64,000 nt of DNA from Mactra quadrangularis (GCA_025267735.1 CM046304.1:21207381-21271380), one strand, 5' to 3'; counted from the first letter of the stretch, positions 11,195-23,655 are shown. Program-made: numbers and translations. The notes: generated by a model not told the origin, from the sequence alone.

Positions 11195-11430
11195 TTCAGG
11201 TACAAAAATGACAAAAAAAACTTCTACTAATTTCCTTGAGCAAGAAATTATTCTGCTAACTTCACACGGGTGTAAAAGGTTACCTACGATGGGCTACTAT
11301 GTTGGCTGCATATAATCCGAGTAAAAGCCTCACAATATAGAGTGATCGATACATGTTGATACCAGTAGCACGATTACCAGGGATAAAAGGTTTAAAGCGA
11401 TTGAAAGAGCATCAGCATGAAACTTAGACA
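11195..11430 (+). mobile_element. SINE family C, degenerate body
   Basis: Shares with the copy at 56062-56345: TTGAGCAAGAAAT, GAGTAAAAG, TTGATACCAGTAGC, ACCAGGGATAA and AGCATGAAAC. No intact tRNA-like head. Confidence 0.5.
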
Positions 11431-11844
11431 ATAAATTCAATTACTTTTACATAGGTACAAACATGCGCAGTCTAGACAAACGGTTCATAATGTCAAAGCT
11501 GTGAGGCTGTTGAATATTGCGTAAACACTCAACCAGCCTATTAATTTTTAGCAAATATTATTTCCATCAACCTCTAAAAATGTTTTATTCAGAACTTCAA
11601 ACAAATATAAATATGATCCAATCTTATGATTTAAATTATTTATAAATGGATTCAGCTAAGCGTGAACATTTTAATACATGTTCTCTTAACTGTAACATAA
11701 GGAAAAACTCATTAAATATTCATATCAGAAATATGATCAATTAACATGAGTTTAAATAGCATTAGTTGGCTTAGTACAATATGTATATTATGTTACCAAA
11801 TACACGGTGGCATTACCACATGACTATGACATCACAAATGCTAT

Positions 11845-11950
11845 GGTTTCAATATGGTGGCTGATTTATGCCATCGTACTTTCGTGTTTTTATGTGGCGC
11901 CCCGCGGGACAACAACGCGACATGGCATAAATCAGCCACCATAGTTTCAA
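11845..11950. repeat. Imperfect foldback
   Basis: ATGGTGGCTGATTTATGCCAT at the left is mirrored by ATGGCATAAATCAGCCACCA at the right, flanked on both sides by a copy of 'tttcaat'. The loop is GC-rich (GGCGCCCCGCGGGAC). Confidence 0.7.
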
Positions 11951-12769
11951 TGAGAAAACAATAAAAATAAGCATTGACATAGATTTTTAAATAGGTGTAG
12001 TCATTAAATTCTTGTCAGATTTCAATGATACCTACGTGAGGCTGAACAGTGTACACGTACTATTTGCCGTGCATCACATATCCAACGATGGTTTTATAGT
12101 ATTTGCTATCACCATGGAAAACTTTCAGTGTGCTACAGTGACAAGTCGTCGTCAATTTTGAATAGTAAAAAAACGTTGATAGGTTCTCAAGGGTGTTAGC
12201 AAAAAAGTATAAACTGGCGTTGGAGATGTGATGCGCAGCAATAGTACACACTTTTCTGCTTAGCCTCGAGTAGGTATCAAATAAATATGACAAGAATTAA
12301 AATACATACAACTGTTTTAAAATCTGAGTCGAGGCGGAATTTTTACCCTTATGATTATGATTGTAGTCGAGAATCAACAACCAAATAATCATTTAAAGAA
12401 AATAGTAGTAGTAGTTGCATACCCACCGTGTTCATTGTCATAGAAATTCTTACATCGGTTGTGATCTATACTGTGGTTCCATTTAGCAAACACCTAAGTG
12501 TATGAAATGTTCTTATATATGTATAAAACATATATCATCACAAGTTATGCAAATACAGGTATCTAAGTTGTTTGAGAATAATGTGCAATTCGAGAAATTC
12601 ACTATAAACTATTTGGGATCAATTTTGCATCTTTCTGAAATCTTTGAAATTGCATGGAATTCTAATGCCCAAAATTATGGTTAATATTTTGAACATATTG
12701 TCTTTGCATTTCTTATAAAATCAACGAAATCATAATAACCATTATTTTACTTGATTATATATCTCTATG

Positions 12770-12930
12770 TTTTTTGCAATCTTTTTGTATGTTTATAGTA
12801 AAACTTGTAAATGATATGTTTTCATGTCGCATGTAAGTGTATTATGTACATGTTTGTATATTTTATTTATTTGGGTGATGATTATTGCTCAAACTCTGTA
12901 ATAAAGTATCTGTTCTGTTCTGATCTAATA
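12770..12930 (+). mobile_element. Possible non-LTR or SINE 3' end
   Basis: Ends CTGTAATAAAGTATCTGTTC TGTTCTGAT: a polyA-signal-like AATAAA followed by a TCTGT repeat. A related 3' end (GATGTTCTATTCTATTCTGG) lies at about 16055-16080. No coding sequence is present. Confidence 0.3.
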
Positions 12931-13027
12931 CTGCCGTTATGGTATCATAGGTTTCTGGTGAAGTTCATTAAGTAACAGGTACATACTCGGTGTTATGCAA
13001 AATATAAAGTACATCAAACTCATTTTA

Positions 13028-13096
13028 CTTACTACTTAGTTAGAAAATTAATTAGATAGAAATACTTAGTTAGGAAATTAATTAGATAGAAAAACA
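13028..13096. repeat. Tandem duplication, about 30 bp
   Basis: CTTAGTTAGAAAATTAATTA GATAGAAAT is repeated immediately with two changes. Confidence 0.75.
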
Positions 13097-13304
13097 GAGT
13101 ATGCATCAGAGTAGGGATTTAGAAAGAATATTTGATTGGAAATAAATATGTGCTGCAAGTGCGAGCGACAAAGATAAAAAAAATCACTACAGTTGTGGTA
13201 CAAGAAAAGATTAATGCAAAGCATTAAATACCGCCGGATAGTGAAAACCAGTAGCCTGTTCAATTATCCCGAACGTTCCAAAACGTTCAGTAACGGAAGT
13301 GTCG

Positions 13305-13435
13305 GAACAACTCAACCCAAAGACAACTCAACCCGAGCCAACTCAATCCCCTACTAACGGGTAGAGTTGTCCCAACTTTGAGTTGAGTTATACACGGGTT
13401 GAGTTGTCTTCTGGTTGAGTTGTCCTGTATCCATT
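13305..13435. repeat. Foldback of ACAACTCAACCC units
   Basis: Three units of (G)ACAACTCAACCC on the left, then three units of GGGTTGAGTTGT on the right around a short centre (CCTACTAACGGGTAG). Confidence 0.75.
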
Positions 13436-13887
13436 ACGTTCGCTAACAGTCGTTACTGAACACGCTGCAGGGTTTAGAAGAGAAGATAATTAGTAATTTC
13501 TTGGAGAAACTCCTTTTAAACATGATATATAAATGCTTTACAGAATAAATAAAATGTATACAAAAACACGCCAAATTTAACAATTCAGTAATCTAATACC
13601 TCTTGTCCTGCTGTTTTTTCAAACATATTTTGACATAATGGTGGCCTCAATGAGAAAGTGAGTTAGACAGTTATTATGTACAGTAACAGCCGAAAAGTTC
13701 AGCATGCAGAAACAGTATCAAAACTACTGATGTTCTTTAAAATGTCCCCAAAAAGCACAAAATTTCATTGCAGTACTATAAAACTAAAAATTAATACAAT
13801 TTAGCACTGTCAATATTAGTAATTAAAAAAGGAGGACGCCAGTAAAAGAAATCATGAACTGCTCCTACCATGGTCATCCGATTCTGA

Positions 13888-13928
13888 CGACTCCAATATA
13901 CGACCGGCCTTCAGGCCGGCGGTAAATT
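13888..13928. repeat. GC-rich hairpin repeat, copy 1
   Basis: CTCCAATATACGACCGGCCT TCAGGCCGGCGGTAAAT contains the hairpin CCGGCCTTCAGGCCGG. The same sequence lies in reverse orientation at 61101-61137. Confidence 0.7.
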
Positions 13929-14519
13929 ATGGTTGAACAAATACAAGTATCATAGAGCGATCAAAAAAGGTCATTACAGCTCTATAGTTTTGGATTGGTA
14001 CAAAGAAGTACATTTGTCAAGGAGCAACATAGAAAGAAACGGTTACAAGAGTTATGCGATGCTTGCGTTGACTATAATATACACGGGTTTGTTTGCCATA
14101 CAACAGAAATAATGATTATTTTAATTCTTTTTTCTTTTGTTCAAATACTTACCTACTGAATATATTTGCCGCACGGCGACCGATTAAAAAACTATCAACA
14201 GACGTGTTTTGTATAATAATATTTTTACCAATTGAAATAATGTGTCATGACAAAGGAAGACAATATCAACATAATTATGTTTTGTAACTTTAAGTTTTAT
14301 TACATATAAAGTTGATGTGTCGTACAGCGACAGTGAAAATCACCACGATAGTTATGTTGTTTTGGGTTGATCTAAACTGTTACAACAGGAAATTTCTATG
14401 AGTAAAATTATATGGAAAAGAAAGAAATACGCTCAATAGAATAATGAATGGTTCTATGAATGTATGTCATACAGTGGCAAATAAAGAAATGTTCTTAACA
14501 TTCAAGTTTGATTTGGAAG

Positions 14520-15580
14520 ACAATAGGGTTTAATTTTGAGTTTAAACAATTATGTTAATAGAAAAAACTATTTATTTAATAGTTGACACAATCATTACTT
14601 TTTGTCCTTGATTTCAATTTATCATCTGACCTATTTTAAGAATCTACAGAAAATTAGTTGAATGGAAACTGTTGAAAATATTTTATGACAAAAATTACTA
14701 AACTATTCATCTAGAGTGTTTAAATGTGTTCTTTTTATTTGATGACTTTGTAATAGATTGACAAGACAAGTTAACCTACTGCGCAGTATGTAAAACTACT
14801 TTACAATAACCAGTAATGTCTTAGTCATTGCTGACCGGTGAAAATTATACCACCAAATTACCGTAAGAGGCTACAAGGGGGCATAATACCTACTGACCAC
14901 CCGTAAAAAAATAGTGTCCAGAACAATGACAGGTGCTTTCTTGGCGAATTGAGTTAACAAGTCCGTGCAGTGTTCTTCACTCACAAAACATTCATTTAAA
15001 GGAACTCATTTGGATTATTCAATGTCTTAACAATTAGTTTAAATTGATCGAACACCTTAAATAGGGTATAATTATGTTGTCTTGAAAAAATAAGACTTAA
15101 GTTGCAAAAAAATGATATTATTAAAGTGTTTAATAAAGAATAAAAAGAAAAATAACAATGAATTTAATCTTGTTTAAACAATTATGTTAATATACATGTA
15201 CACAAATATTATTTCAATGACCAGACAATTATTTTGTTGTTGATTCATATTTGTCATGTGACCTATTTTAAAAATCTTTAGTGGATGAGTTGAATGGAAA
15301 CTGTTGAAATGTTGATGACAAATTGACAAAACTATTCATATAGAGTATTAAAAAAGTTATTTTACATTGATTTGACGACTTAGTAAGAGATTGACAAGAC
15401 AAGTTAATACCTACTGTGCAGTATGCAAAATTACTTCACAGAAACTAGTAATGTCTTAGTCATTGCTGACCGGAGAAATATATACCACCGAATTACTGTA
15501 AGAGGCAACAAGGAGGCATAAGACCTACTGACTACGCGTAAAAATAGAGTGTACAGAACAATAAAATGTGTTTTCCTGGT
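14520..15580. repeat. Direct duplication of about 0.4 kb
   Basis: 14520-14945 and 15155-15580 align along their length: TTTAAACAATTATGTTAATA, TTGAATGGAAACTGTTGAAA, GATTGACAAGACAAGTTAA, AATGTCTTAGTCATTGCTGA CCGG. They differ by many point changes and small indels, so the duplication is old or both are copies of one dispersed repeat. Confidence 0.75.
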
Positions 15581-15584
15581 GAAG

Positions 15585-15780
15585 AGAGATTATACCTTTC
15601 CATGAAAATTTGACTATTATGGTTTTTTCCTCCATCAATAAGGTATATGAAGAAGTTTCTGGCCTTGTGAAAAGGTAGGTGAGTACTGGTTATAAACAAG
15701 GGTCCAGGAAAGTTAGATAAGTGCGCTTGACGCCGTAAAATGGCCTAAATGTGTTAAACCCAAATAAATAAATAAATCAT
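15585..15780 (+). mobile_element. SINE family A, body and tail
   Basis: TATACCTTTCCATGAAAATT, GTTTCTGGCCTTGTG, ACAAGGGTCCAGGAAAG, then an AAATAAATAAATAAAT tail. It directly follows the second duplicate copy. Confidence 0.75.
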
Positions 15781-16128
15781 AATCGATTTCGTATATGGTT
15801 AAATTTTAGTCATTTGTTAGTAGCGCATACATTATCCCACTGATTTAAATACAGCTGTCTATTTTCTGGGAATTTAAGTGGAAATAACAAATATAAAATA
15901 TTAATAATAAAAAACAATACATATATATAAGTAGAAATTGAGTAATCCTTTGTATTTAAAATGTTTTGTGTTTATTTCTTTAATTTTTAGTTATATTGAA
16001 CTTCAATGAATTTATCACATATTGTTACCATGTAGTCTTTGCAAATATAAAAGATATGTGATGTTCTATTCTATTCTGGTAAAAAAATTTAGCATTACGT
16101 GTACACGAATAATAGTATTGTAGCACAA

Positions 16129-16358
16129 TTATCGCTTCATGCGCATAGGATGTACTCTTTCAACTGTATGACTATAATTCTTGTAAAACCACCCAATTTC
16201 TCCAATCATTTCTGATCTACTTTTACTAAATGGCTGATCCGATGGTGCCCGGCTTATATAAGTAGATGACAATGTTTTCTCTGGAGAGTTGATGCTGGTG
16301 CCGAGAACCTGCCAATCATTGAACAGCTTTGGTCTATAGTCTCTGTTACCGTCAGGAC
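16129..16358 (-). CDS. Copy 1 exon 2
   Basis: 230 nt from acceptor TTTTTCCAG to TAA at 16131-16129. It encodes PDGNRDYRPKLFNDWQVLG, a central Ser-rich stretch, YISRAPSD, and MIGEIGWFY. Confidence 0.74.
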
Positions 16359-17746
16359 CTGGAAAAAGAAGACAGAAATGCAATATTATACGAATATAGA
16401 ATCTACAATTATAACAGGAATTTCTCATAAGTCATTATACATTATTTTTTGTTGAATGTAAAAGAAAATTTAATACGACATTAGTTCAATTTTAGTTTTC
16501 GGACGGTGTCATATCAGGGTAATATCCAGAGTGAATAATGCGTAGTTTCAGCAATTTGCATAGGCTCTTATGAAAAACCCGACTTCGAGGTAGTTTTTTT
16601 CGGGGAAAAAACACTGCGAAATCTCATGCGGTTTGGTTGTTAAATTGAGCATCCACGAGCATTTCAAAAACCGAGTTGTTAAATAGTGTAAAAACATAAA
16701 GAATTCTCTACTGGATGGAAGATGGAAACAACTATAGCAAAGCAGTTTCGATAAAGTCTTGTCTCCTTATTAACGCAATATAAACAAGAAATATCTTTAA
16801 AAAAAGATATTCAGCGCTATGCTGGGTTTATTTTCAATGGTTTGAAGTATAAATGTTGGTCATGTACGGTGTACATGTATTAACTATAGGTCAAATGTAA
16901 TTTGGCCGAAATTGCAATTCAGTCTCAACTGAAATTTTTGTCTATAAATATTTCCATTTTGCTGATTTGTCAATTATGAAAATCTGTCCGATTCTAAAAT
17001 TAAAAACATCTTTAATAACAATGCCATGATTATCTATAAAAATCATTTCTACCCAGAATGACGAAACGATTTATATGTTACTTTCTGGCAAACATAAAAC
17101 AATTGATAAAATGCTCAATGGCGGCCCACATATGACAAAATGAAAGCCCATTCCGAGCGTGCGCTGAGTCATACATGTATTCGCAGTTTAGTTATACCGC
17201 AAGGGGCGTACCGCGACGAATGTATGATCAATTAGCATAGTGAGTCACTCATAATGCACAGAGTAAATAGTCAGCAGCTACTGTACGTGCTACGCACCTG
17301 TTTATCACAAATAGCCAATGGTGTCATGTGTTTTATCCATTTCTCTATACCGTAAAAGAATTTCATTGGACAAACAGCTATGATAAAGCAAATTGTATTG
17401 GTTAAAATATAGAACAAAAGTTGGCTTAGACAGCTGTCCCGAAAAAGTGTCTTAAACGTTCTTGGGGCATCGAAAGCGACCATAGTCTTTGATGGAATAA
17501 AGGTGACAGACAAAGTGAAAAAAGTAGATAAAGGCAGTATTCAGGGTATTGCTTGATAAAATGAAAGAAAAAATATTTTTACTTACCCGTCCATAACACG
17601 GACCCAGAATAAGGTGCCCATTGATGATGGGGATCGAGTTCCGGTTGTGGCTCTACTTGGTGTCGGCTTTTAGCTAGCATATCAATCCTGTCCTGTTGAT
17701 CGCTTGACTCCGCATATTTGGCTCGATCCCATACATTTAGCGCCAT
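16129..17746 (-). CDS. Small ciliary/sperm-type protein, copy 1 (two exons)
   Basis: Exon 1, 17746-17587, begins ATG GCG (protein start MALNVWDRAKYAE) and ends with a GTAAGT donor in phase 1. Exon 2, 16358-16129, has acceptor TTTTTCCAG and ends at a TAA. The predicted protein is 129 residues, soluble, with no signal peptide or membrane segment. The junction reads WTGPDGNRDYRPK, followed by a YISRAPSD segment and MIGEIGWFY near the C terminus, with a basic tail ending RMKR. The same arrangement recurs in the locus at 27.46-28.36 kb, which supports both models. The TGPDG..DYRP and GEIGW pattern recalls SPMIP2/C4orf45-like (DUF4562-type) microtubule inner proteins; that family name is from memory and tentative. 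Confidence 0.72.
17587..17746 (-). CDS. Copy 1 exon 1
   Basis: 160 nt, 53 codons plus one base, from ATG at 17746 to a GTAAGT donor. It encodes an acidic, Gln-rich N-terminal region and ends HQWAPYSGSVLWT before the split Gly codon. Confidence 0.72.
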
Positions 17747-19735
17747 GATGCAATATGTTTTTCTTAAGTTTCACTTAATTATTAAAATTTGTATCAACTA
17801 AGTTTAAATTGTCCTGTAGAATTTCTTATTAAACTTTCCGAACAGTATTCTGTGAGATTTAAATAATCTAATTCAATATGATTCATAGGCATTTGGTTTT
17901 ACATGTAATGCTATTTCGTTCACTGTAATGACAAAAATGCACTAATTGCTCAACCGCCATTTTTGCAACAACAACAAATGGGTCATGATTTGCCGGTCTT
18001 CAACAACACTTCCAAGAAACCAGTAACTCCCACCGGGAATCACTATAGAGGCAGAAACAAACAAGAGATTTTTAATCACAGAAATAAACATTAAAATGAA
18101 ACCAAATGCCGATAAAATTGTCCAACAATATTATTCATTGAAGTTTAATTTACATATCCATAAATTTCAAGGTAGCCATAACACGTGACAAAATGACCAG
18201 CTTCTTAAACATCCAGCAAGCACTTAGCCCCCTGGTACCCTTGATTTGATATCCCATGCTGTTTAATTTTCATGAAAGAAAGGGTACCAGTCTATATATA
18301 CCAGAGGACAAGGCGCTTACTAGTGCTGTCTTTAGAAAACTGGTGAAAAATACTAAAAATCAAATTAAAAGAAAAACGTAATTAACTGAGTTTATTGCAT
18401 TCGGTCACGTGAAATGTCCACACTGAAATAAATACAACTTATTCGTAATTATACTTCGTTTAAAATTTAGTATATTATAACATACATGTTGAAATTACAA
18501 CAATAAAATGATTATTGTACATGTAAAATATTTAAATAGCAAGTTAGCTGGTTAGTATACAGTTACATATCAAGTAATGTTTTACTTTTTATCTGCGATA
18601 GTCTAGTTCCCTTGAATAACTCTATTGTTTTACATTGTAACTTGAAACGCGCATGAGTACAACTCTTAAAATCAACAAATTTTAAAGTAGTTCGCATGAA
18701 CAATTGACCATGCACGACTTTCTTTCTGATGTGTAATCTTTCTTTCCTCACCGTTTAAGTCTCATTTACAGTTCAAAGACAGAAACGTCTTCTCATTATT
18801 TCCTGAGCAGTATTCCAGTATTATTAAGTATAATAACTTAAATATGGCTCTAACTGATAGAAAGGTTTGTCTGGAAATCTTCAAACTAAGGTTCATTTTA
18901 AAAGAAAAAAGCCATACGCCGATCGAGAGAAAGAGTTTAGCTCCTTACTACTGATACACCCAATAGAAACTGGCTTGATGAAATGTCAATCCTCTCAACC
19001 ATGTAAAAAGGGACATAAAACAAAATTTAAGACAAATTAAGCCTTACTACATTGTACTTATTTTTCCAAGAGTTGTTCCCCTTATCATCAATATACTTGT
19101 ATTGGTACATGTAAAGTAGCTTAACATTCTATATCGTACTTTGAAAAAAAACCCCTCCTTTTTATAAAAAAAAACATGTTATCAGGTGAGCCGTGACTGC
19201 ACTTTTGTATTTTTAGAATTTGTAACATTCCTACAAAAATGTAACACAACTTGTTTAATCAGTCATTATTGCTTGTCTAGTTCCCAGTCGTACTTTGACA
19301 GGTAAAAGTACGTCAGGCAAACCATGATCATGGCAGCGCCCGATGTTATAAATTAGGTATTGGATAATTATGTTTTCAACTGATCATTTCTCGCTAAACA
19401 GGCTTAAATCAAAGGATCATTGTACAAGATTTACAGTGGATACCTTTTTTAGTTGTTCGGTTACATTTATGCTAAATAAAGTATCCGAACTTCTAACGAG
19501 ACTAATCCACTTCCGAAGTGTGTGCACTTGAAACATGTTTTTGTTAATACTTCGCTAAATATACGTGTAATCAGAAAAATCGAAATCGAATGACCTATAT
19601 AGTACCGAACTCCTACTGAAGTCACTATCGTCAGCAAATGATCATGCAATATTAAAAAAAACGTAATACAACGTAATACCTGAATAATAACTGAGTAGGC
19701 CGCCATGATCACGGCTTGCCTGACCCGATAACGAT
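17747..19735. other. Intergenic region with weak repeats
   Basis: No gene found. At 18216-18330 there is a copy related to the core of the GGGCACGTTCC family (CCCCTGGTACCCTTGATTTG ... GGGTACCAG ... CAGAGGACAAGGCGC). At 19312-19722 about 26-bp inverted ends (TCAGGCAAACCATGATCATG and CATGATCACGGCTTGCCTGA) bound 0.4 kb of AT-rich DNA, possibly a small DNA element. Confidence 0.35.
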
Positions 19736-20459
19736 GGGATTCAATGTTTCTCAACCGATTTTCGTCGATTTCATCCCAACCGATTTTTTATGAAAGTAGT
19801 CCAATATTAGAACCGCCCATAGCACCGCCTTCCTGTTTAAAAGGGTTGCCTTATAGTACATTTGTAGTATAATTTAGATGATAGTAAGGTGATATGGCAC
19901 TGCAGTCACATTTGTCTTTGGTATAACTTGTCAGGCACGTAGGAAGCATTTTCAGATATAGGGTTTTTTAAGGAGAGGAAAACAGTACTTAATTTTCATA
20001 TACATCTAAGCTTGTCCTATAAAAACCCTCGCCTTTTTTTCAGGCTTAAGACTGACCAGGCCGTTTTAGTTATATATAGCGTGCAATTTTGATTTTGCTG
20101 AATAAGCACGAATGTATCAATGAATTGAGTGTGACAGGGCTGAGCCCCCTAACCTCCCCGGTTCCTACGGGCCTGCAAGTCTAACAAGATTTCATTTAGA
20201 AAACACTCGTTTACTTTTATAATTAATTTCAGCTATGACCAGATTTTAATGCATAAGGGACAATAAGGATTAAATGGAACTTCGCTAGACTATAACAACA
20301 TACAATTTTGTAGTTTTTAAGATTTTTGAATAATACATATTTTATAAATAAAAAAGTTTTGTTCCTTCAACGATATGAGTATTATCATGTACAATGCCTT
20401 CGACATAATTTCGTTAGAGGCTCATTAAGTAAAAATGAACCGACGAAATGATGTTTTGT

Positions 20460-22435
20460 ATAACTTGGATGCCAACGGATTTTTAAGTATTGATAGGATG
20501 GCTTCCAACCAATTTTGGTCCATTTGTAGACTCTGTATGCAAAACGATTTCATTTATTAGTAGAGTCAAGATGCCAACCGTTTTTGGTCGATTGTAGAGT
20601 TTATTTGCCAACCTATTTTTGACAATTTGCAGATTCTGGATGCTAACCGATTAAGAATAATTTGTTGAGTCTGGATGTCAACCGTTCCAATTGTAGAAAG
20701 TATACATGTGTATTTGATAACCGAATTTTTGGATATTTTGAGAATAAGGGTTTTTACCGATTTCTGTCAATTTGCGGATTCTGGATGCCAACCGATTTTC
20801 GTCGATTTGTCGAGCTACAAATGCCCTTTTTGCCAACTGATTTTGTAGAGACTTGATCCCAACCAAATTTTGTCCATTTGTGGAGTCAAGGTGCCAACCG
20901 ATTTTGGAAAATTTGTATAGTCTAAATGCCAATCGATTTTGGGCGATTACTAGTGTTTAAATCCGAACCAATTTTGGTCGTTTTGTGGAGTCTGAATGCC
21001 AACCGATTTTGGGCGATTACTAGTGTTTAGATCCCAACCGATTTTGGTCTATTTGTTCAGTCTAAATGTCAACTGATTTTCGTCTATTTGTAGAGTCTAG
21101 GTGCAAACCAATTTTGGTTGATTACAAGTGTCTAAATGCCAACCGATTTTGGTCGTTTTGATGAATCGGAATGCCAACCGATTTTGGTCGTTTTGTTTAG
21201 CTTGCATCCCAACCGATTTTAGTCGATTTGTAGCGGCTAGATGCCAACCGATTTTCGTCTAGATTTGTTCAGTCTAAATGCCCACCGATTTTCGTCGTTT
21301 TGTTTAGCTTCGATCCCAACCGATTTTGGTTGTTTGGTTGAGCTTGCATCCCAACCGATTTTGGTCGATTTGTGAAGTGTAGATGCCAACCTGTTTTTGT
21401 CTATTTATTCAGTCTTAATGCCTTCATTTACAGAACCTAAATGCCAACCGAGTTTTGCTATATGTAACGGCTAGATGCCAACCGATTTTCGTCTATTTGT
21501 TCAGTCTAAATGCCACCCGATTTTGGTCGATTTGTGAAGTCAAGATGCCAACCGATTTTTCAATATTTGTTCGGTCTAAATGCCAACCGATTTTGGTCGA
21601 TTTGTGAAGTCAAGATGCCAACCGATTTTGTATATTTGATCAATCTAAATGCCAACCGATTTTGGTCGATTTGTGAAGTCAAGATGCCAACCGATTTTTG
21701 TCGTTTTGTAGGGATTAGTTGCCAACAGATTTTCGTCTATCTGTTCATTCTAAATGCCAACCGATATTCGTCGTTTTGTTTAGCTTGGATTCCAACCGAT
21801 TTTTGTCTATTTGTTCAGTCTAAATGCCAACCGATTTTCGTCTATTTATAGCGGTTAGATGCCAACCGATTTTCGTCTATTTGTTCAGTAGAAATGCCAA
21901 CCGCTTTTTCGTCGTTTTGTTCAGTCTAAATGCCAACCAATTATCATCTATTTGTTCAGTATAAATGCCAACCAATTTTCGTTTATTTGTTCTGTCTAAA
22001 TGCCAACCGAATTTCGTCTATTTGTTCAGTAGAAATGCCAACCGAATTTCGTTTATTTGTTTAGTCTCAATGCCAACCAATTTTCGTCTTTTTTTCTGTC
22101 GTTTTGTTTAGCTTGGATCCCAACCGATTTTTGTCTATTTGTTCAGTCTAAATGCCAACCGATTTTCGTCTGTTTATATCAGTTAGATGCCATCTGATTT
22201 TCATTTATTTGTTCAGTCTAAATGCCAACCGATTTTCGTCGTTTTGTTCAGTCTAAATGCCAATTGATTTTCGTCTGTTTGTTCAGTCTCAATGCCAACC
22301 GAATTTCGTCTATTTGTTCAGTCTCAATGCCAACCGAGTTTCGTCTATTTGTTTATTCTCAATGCCAACCAATAATCATCTATTTGTTCATTCTAAATGC
22401 CAACAAATTTTCGTCTATTTGTTCCGTCTATTATA
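20460..22435 (+). repeat. 35-bp tandem array, left half
   Basis: Roughly fifty or more tandem units with a consensus close to ATGCCAACCGATTTTCGTCT ATTTGTTCAGTCTAA, exact period 35 bp in the better-preserved right part and more degenerate to the left. Because 35 is not a multiple of three, each frame reads through all three phases and gives repetitive open frames (NANRF, MPTDF, KCQPIF) that are not genes. Confidence 0.9.
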
Positions 22436-22439
22436 TGTT

Positions 22440-22555
22440 AAGCAACTTTGAATGAAAACGATATTAATATATTATAACAATGTGAATTTTGCTCCATTGA
22501 TAGGATAATATGGAGAAGTTTCCGGTCTTGTGGAAGGGAAGACGAGTACTGGATA
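22440..22555 (+). mobile_element. SINE-A fragment at the array centre
   Basis: TTTTGCTCCATTGATAGGAT, ATGGAGAAGTTTCCGGTCTT, GTGGAAGGG and CGAGTACTGGATATA match the SINE-A body. The fragment sits at the symmetry point between the two oppositely oriented arrays. Confidence 0.75.
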
Positions 22556-23655
22556 TAACCCCTACAAATAGACGAAAATCGGTTGGCATTTAGACTGAAC
22601 AAAAATACGAAAATCAGTTGGCACCTAATCGCTACAAATAGTCGAAAATCGGATGGCATTTAGACGGAACAAATAGACAAAAATCGGTTGGCACCTAATC
22701 GCTACAAATAGACGAAAATCGGATGGCATTTAGACGGAACAAATAGACAAAAATCGGTTGGCATTTAGACTGAACATATAGACGAAAATCGGTTGGAATC
22801 TAACCCCTGCAAATAGACGAAAATCGGTTGGCATTTAGACTGAACAAATAGACAAAAATCGGTTGGTATCTTACCCCTACAAATAGACGAAAAATCGGTT
22901 GGCATCTAGCCGCTACAAATAGACGAAATTCGGTTGGCATTTAGACTGAACAAATAGACAAAAATCGGTTGGCATATTGACTTTATAAATTGACCAAAAT
23001 CGGTTTGCATTTAGACTGAACAAATAGACGAAAATCGGTTGGCATCTAACCCCTACAAAACGACGAAAATTGGTTGGCATTTAGACGGAACAAAAAGACA
23101 AAAATTGGCTGGCATCTTGACTTTACAAAACGACGAAAATCGGTTGGCATTTAGACATGAACAAATAGACGAAAATCGGTTGGCATTTAGACATGAACAA
23201 ATAGACGAAAATCGGTTGGCATCTAGCCTCTACAAATAGACCAAATCGGTTGGAATCCAACCTGAACAAAACGACCGGTCATCATACAGACTCCACAAAA
23301 CCACCCAAATCAGTTTTCATCAACAAAAATCGGTTGGCATCTAGACTCTATAAATAGACAAAAATCTGTTGGCATTTAGCCGCTGCAAATAGACCAAATT
23401 GGGTTAAGATATGAACTCTACAAACCGGTTGGCATCAACAATCTACAAATCGACTATAATCAGTTGGGACTCAAACTGATGTAAATCGTCAAACACCGCT
23501 TGGCATGCACATTTTACAAATGGACGAAAATCGGTTGGCATCCACATTCTACAAATAGTAAAAATACTGCTGGAATCAAGACTCTACAAATCGACCAAAA
23601 TCGGTGGGTATCTAACTTCTACAAATCGTCAAAAATCAGTTGGCATCCATCACTA
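22556..23655 (-). repeat. 35-bp tandem array, right half (inverted)
   Basis: Same monomer in reverse complement (GACGAAAATCGGTTGGCATT TAGACTGAACAAATA), about thirty units, degenerating to the right. Confidence 0.9.

Larger units (their letters stand above)
10693..16128. other. Intergenic region, repeats only
   Basis: No exon with convincing splice sites was found. The stretch holds a degenerate SINE-C copy, several foldbacks, a roughly 0.4-kb tandem duplication and a SINE-A fragment, listed separately. It contains the unresolved promoter and 5' UTR of the receptor gene. Confidence 0.5.

Noticed and set aside
13888..13928. Helitron 3' end
   Set aside because: A GC hairpin is present but the CTRR terminus expected after it is not seen.
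21510..22455. Repetitive open frames of up to 113 codons across the 35-bp array
   Set aside because: A period of 35 cycles through all three frames, so any stop-free monomer gives long repetitive frames on both strands.
20460..23655. CRISPR array
   Set aside because: Units of 35 bp are directly adjacent with no unique spacers, the array inverts in the middle, and the genome is eukaryotic.
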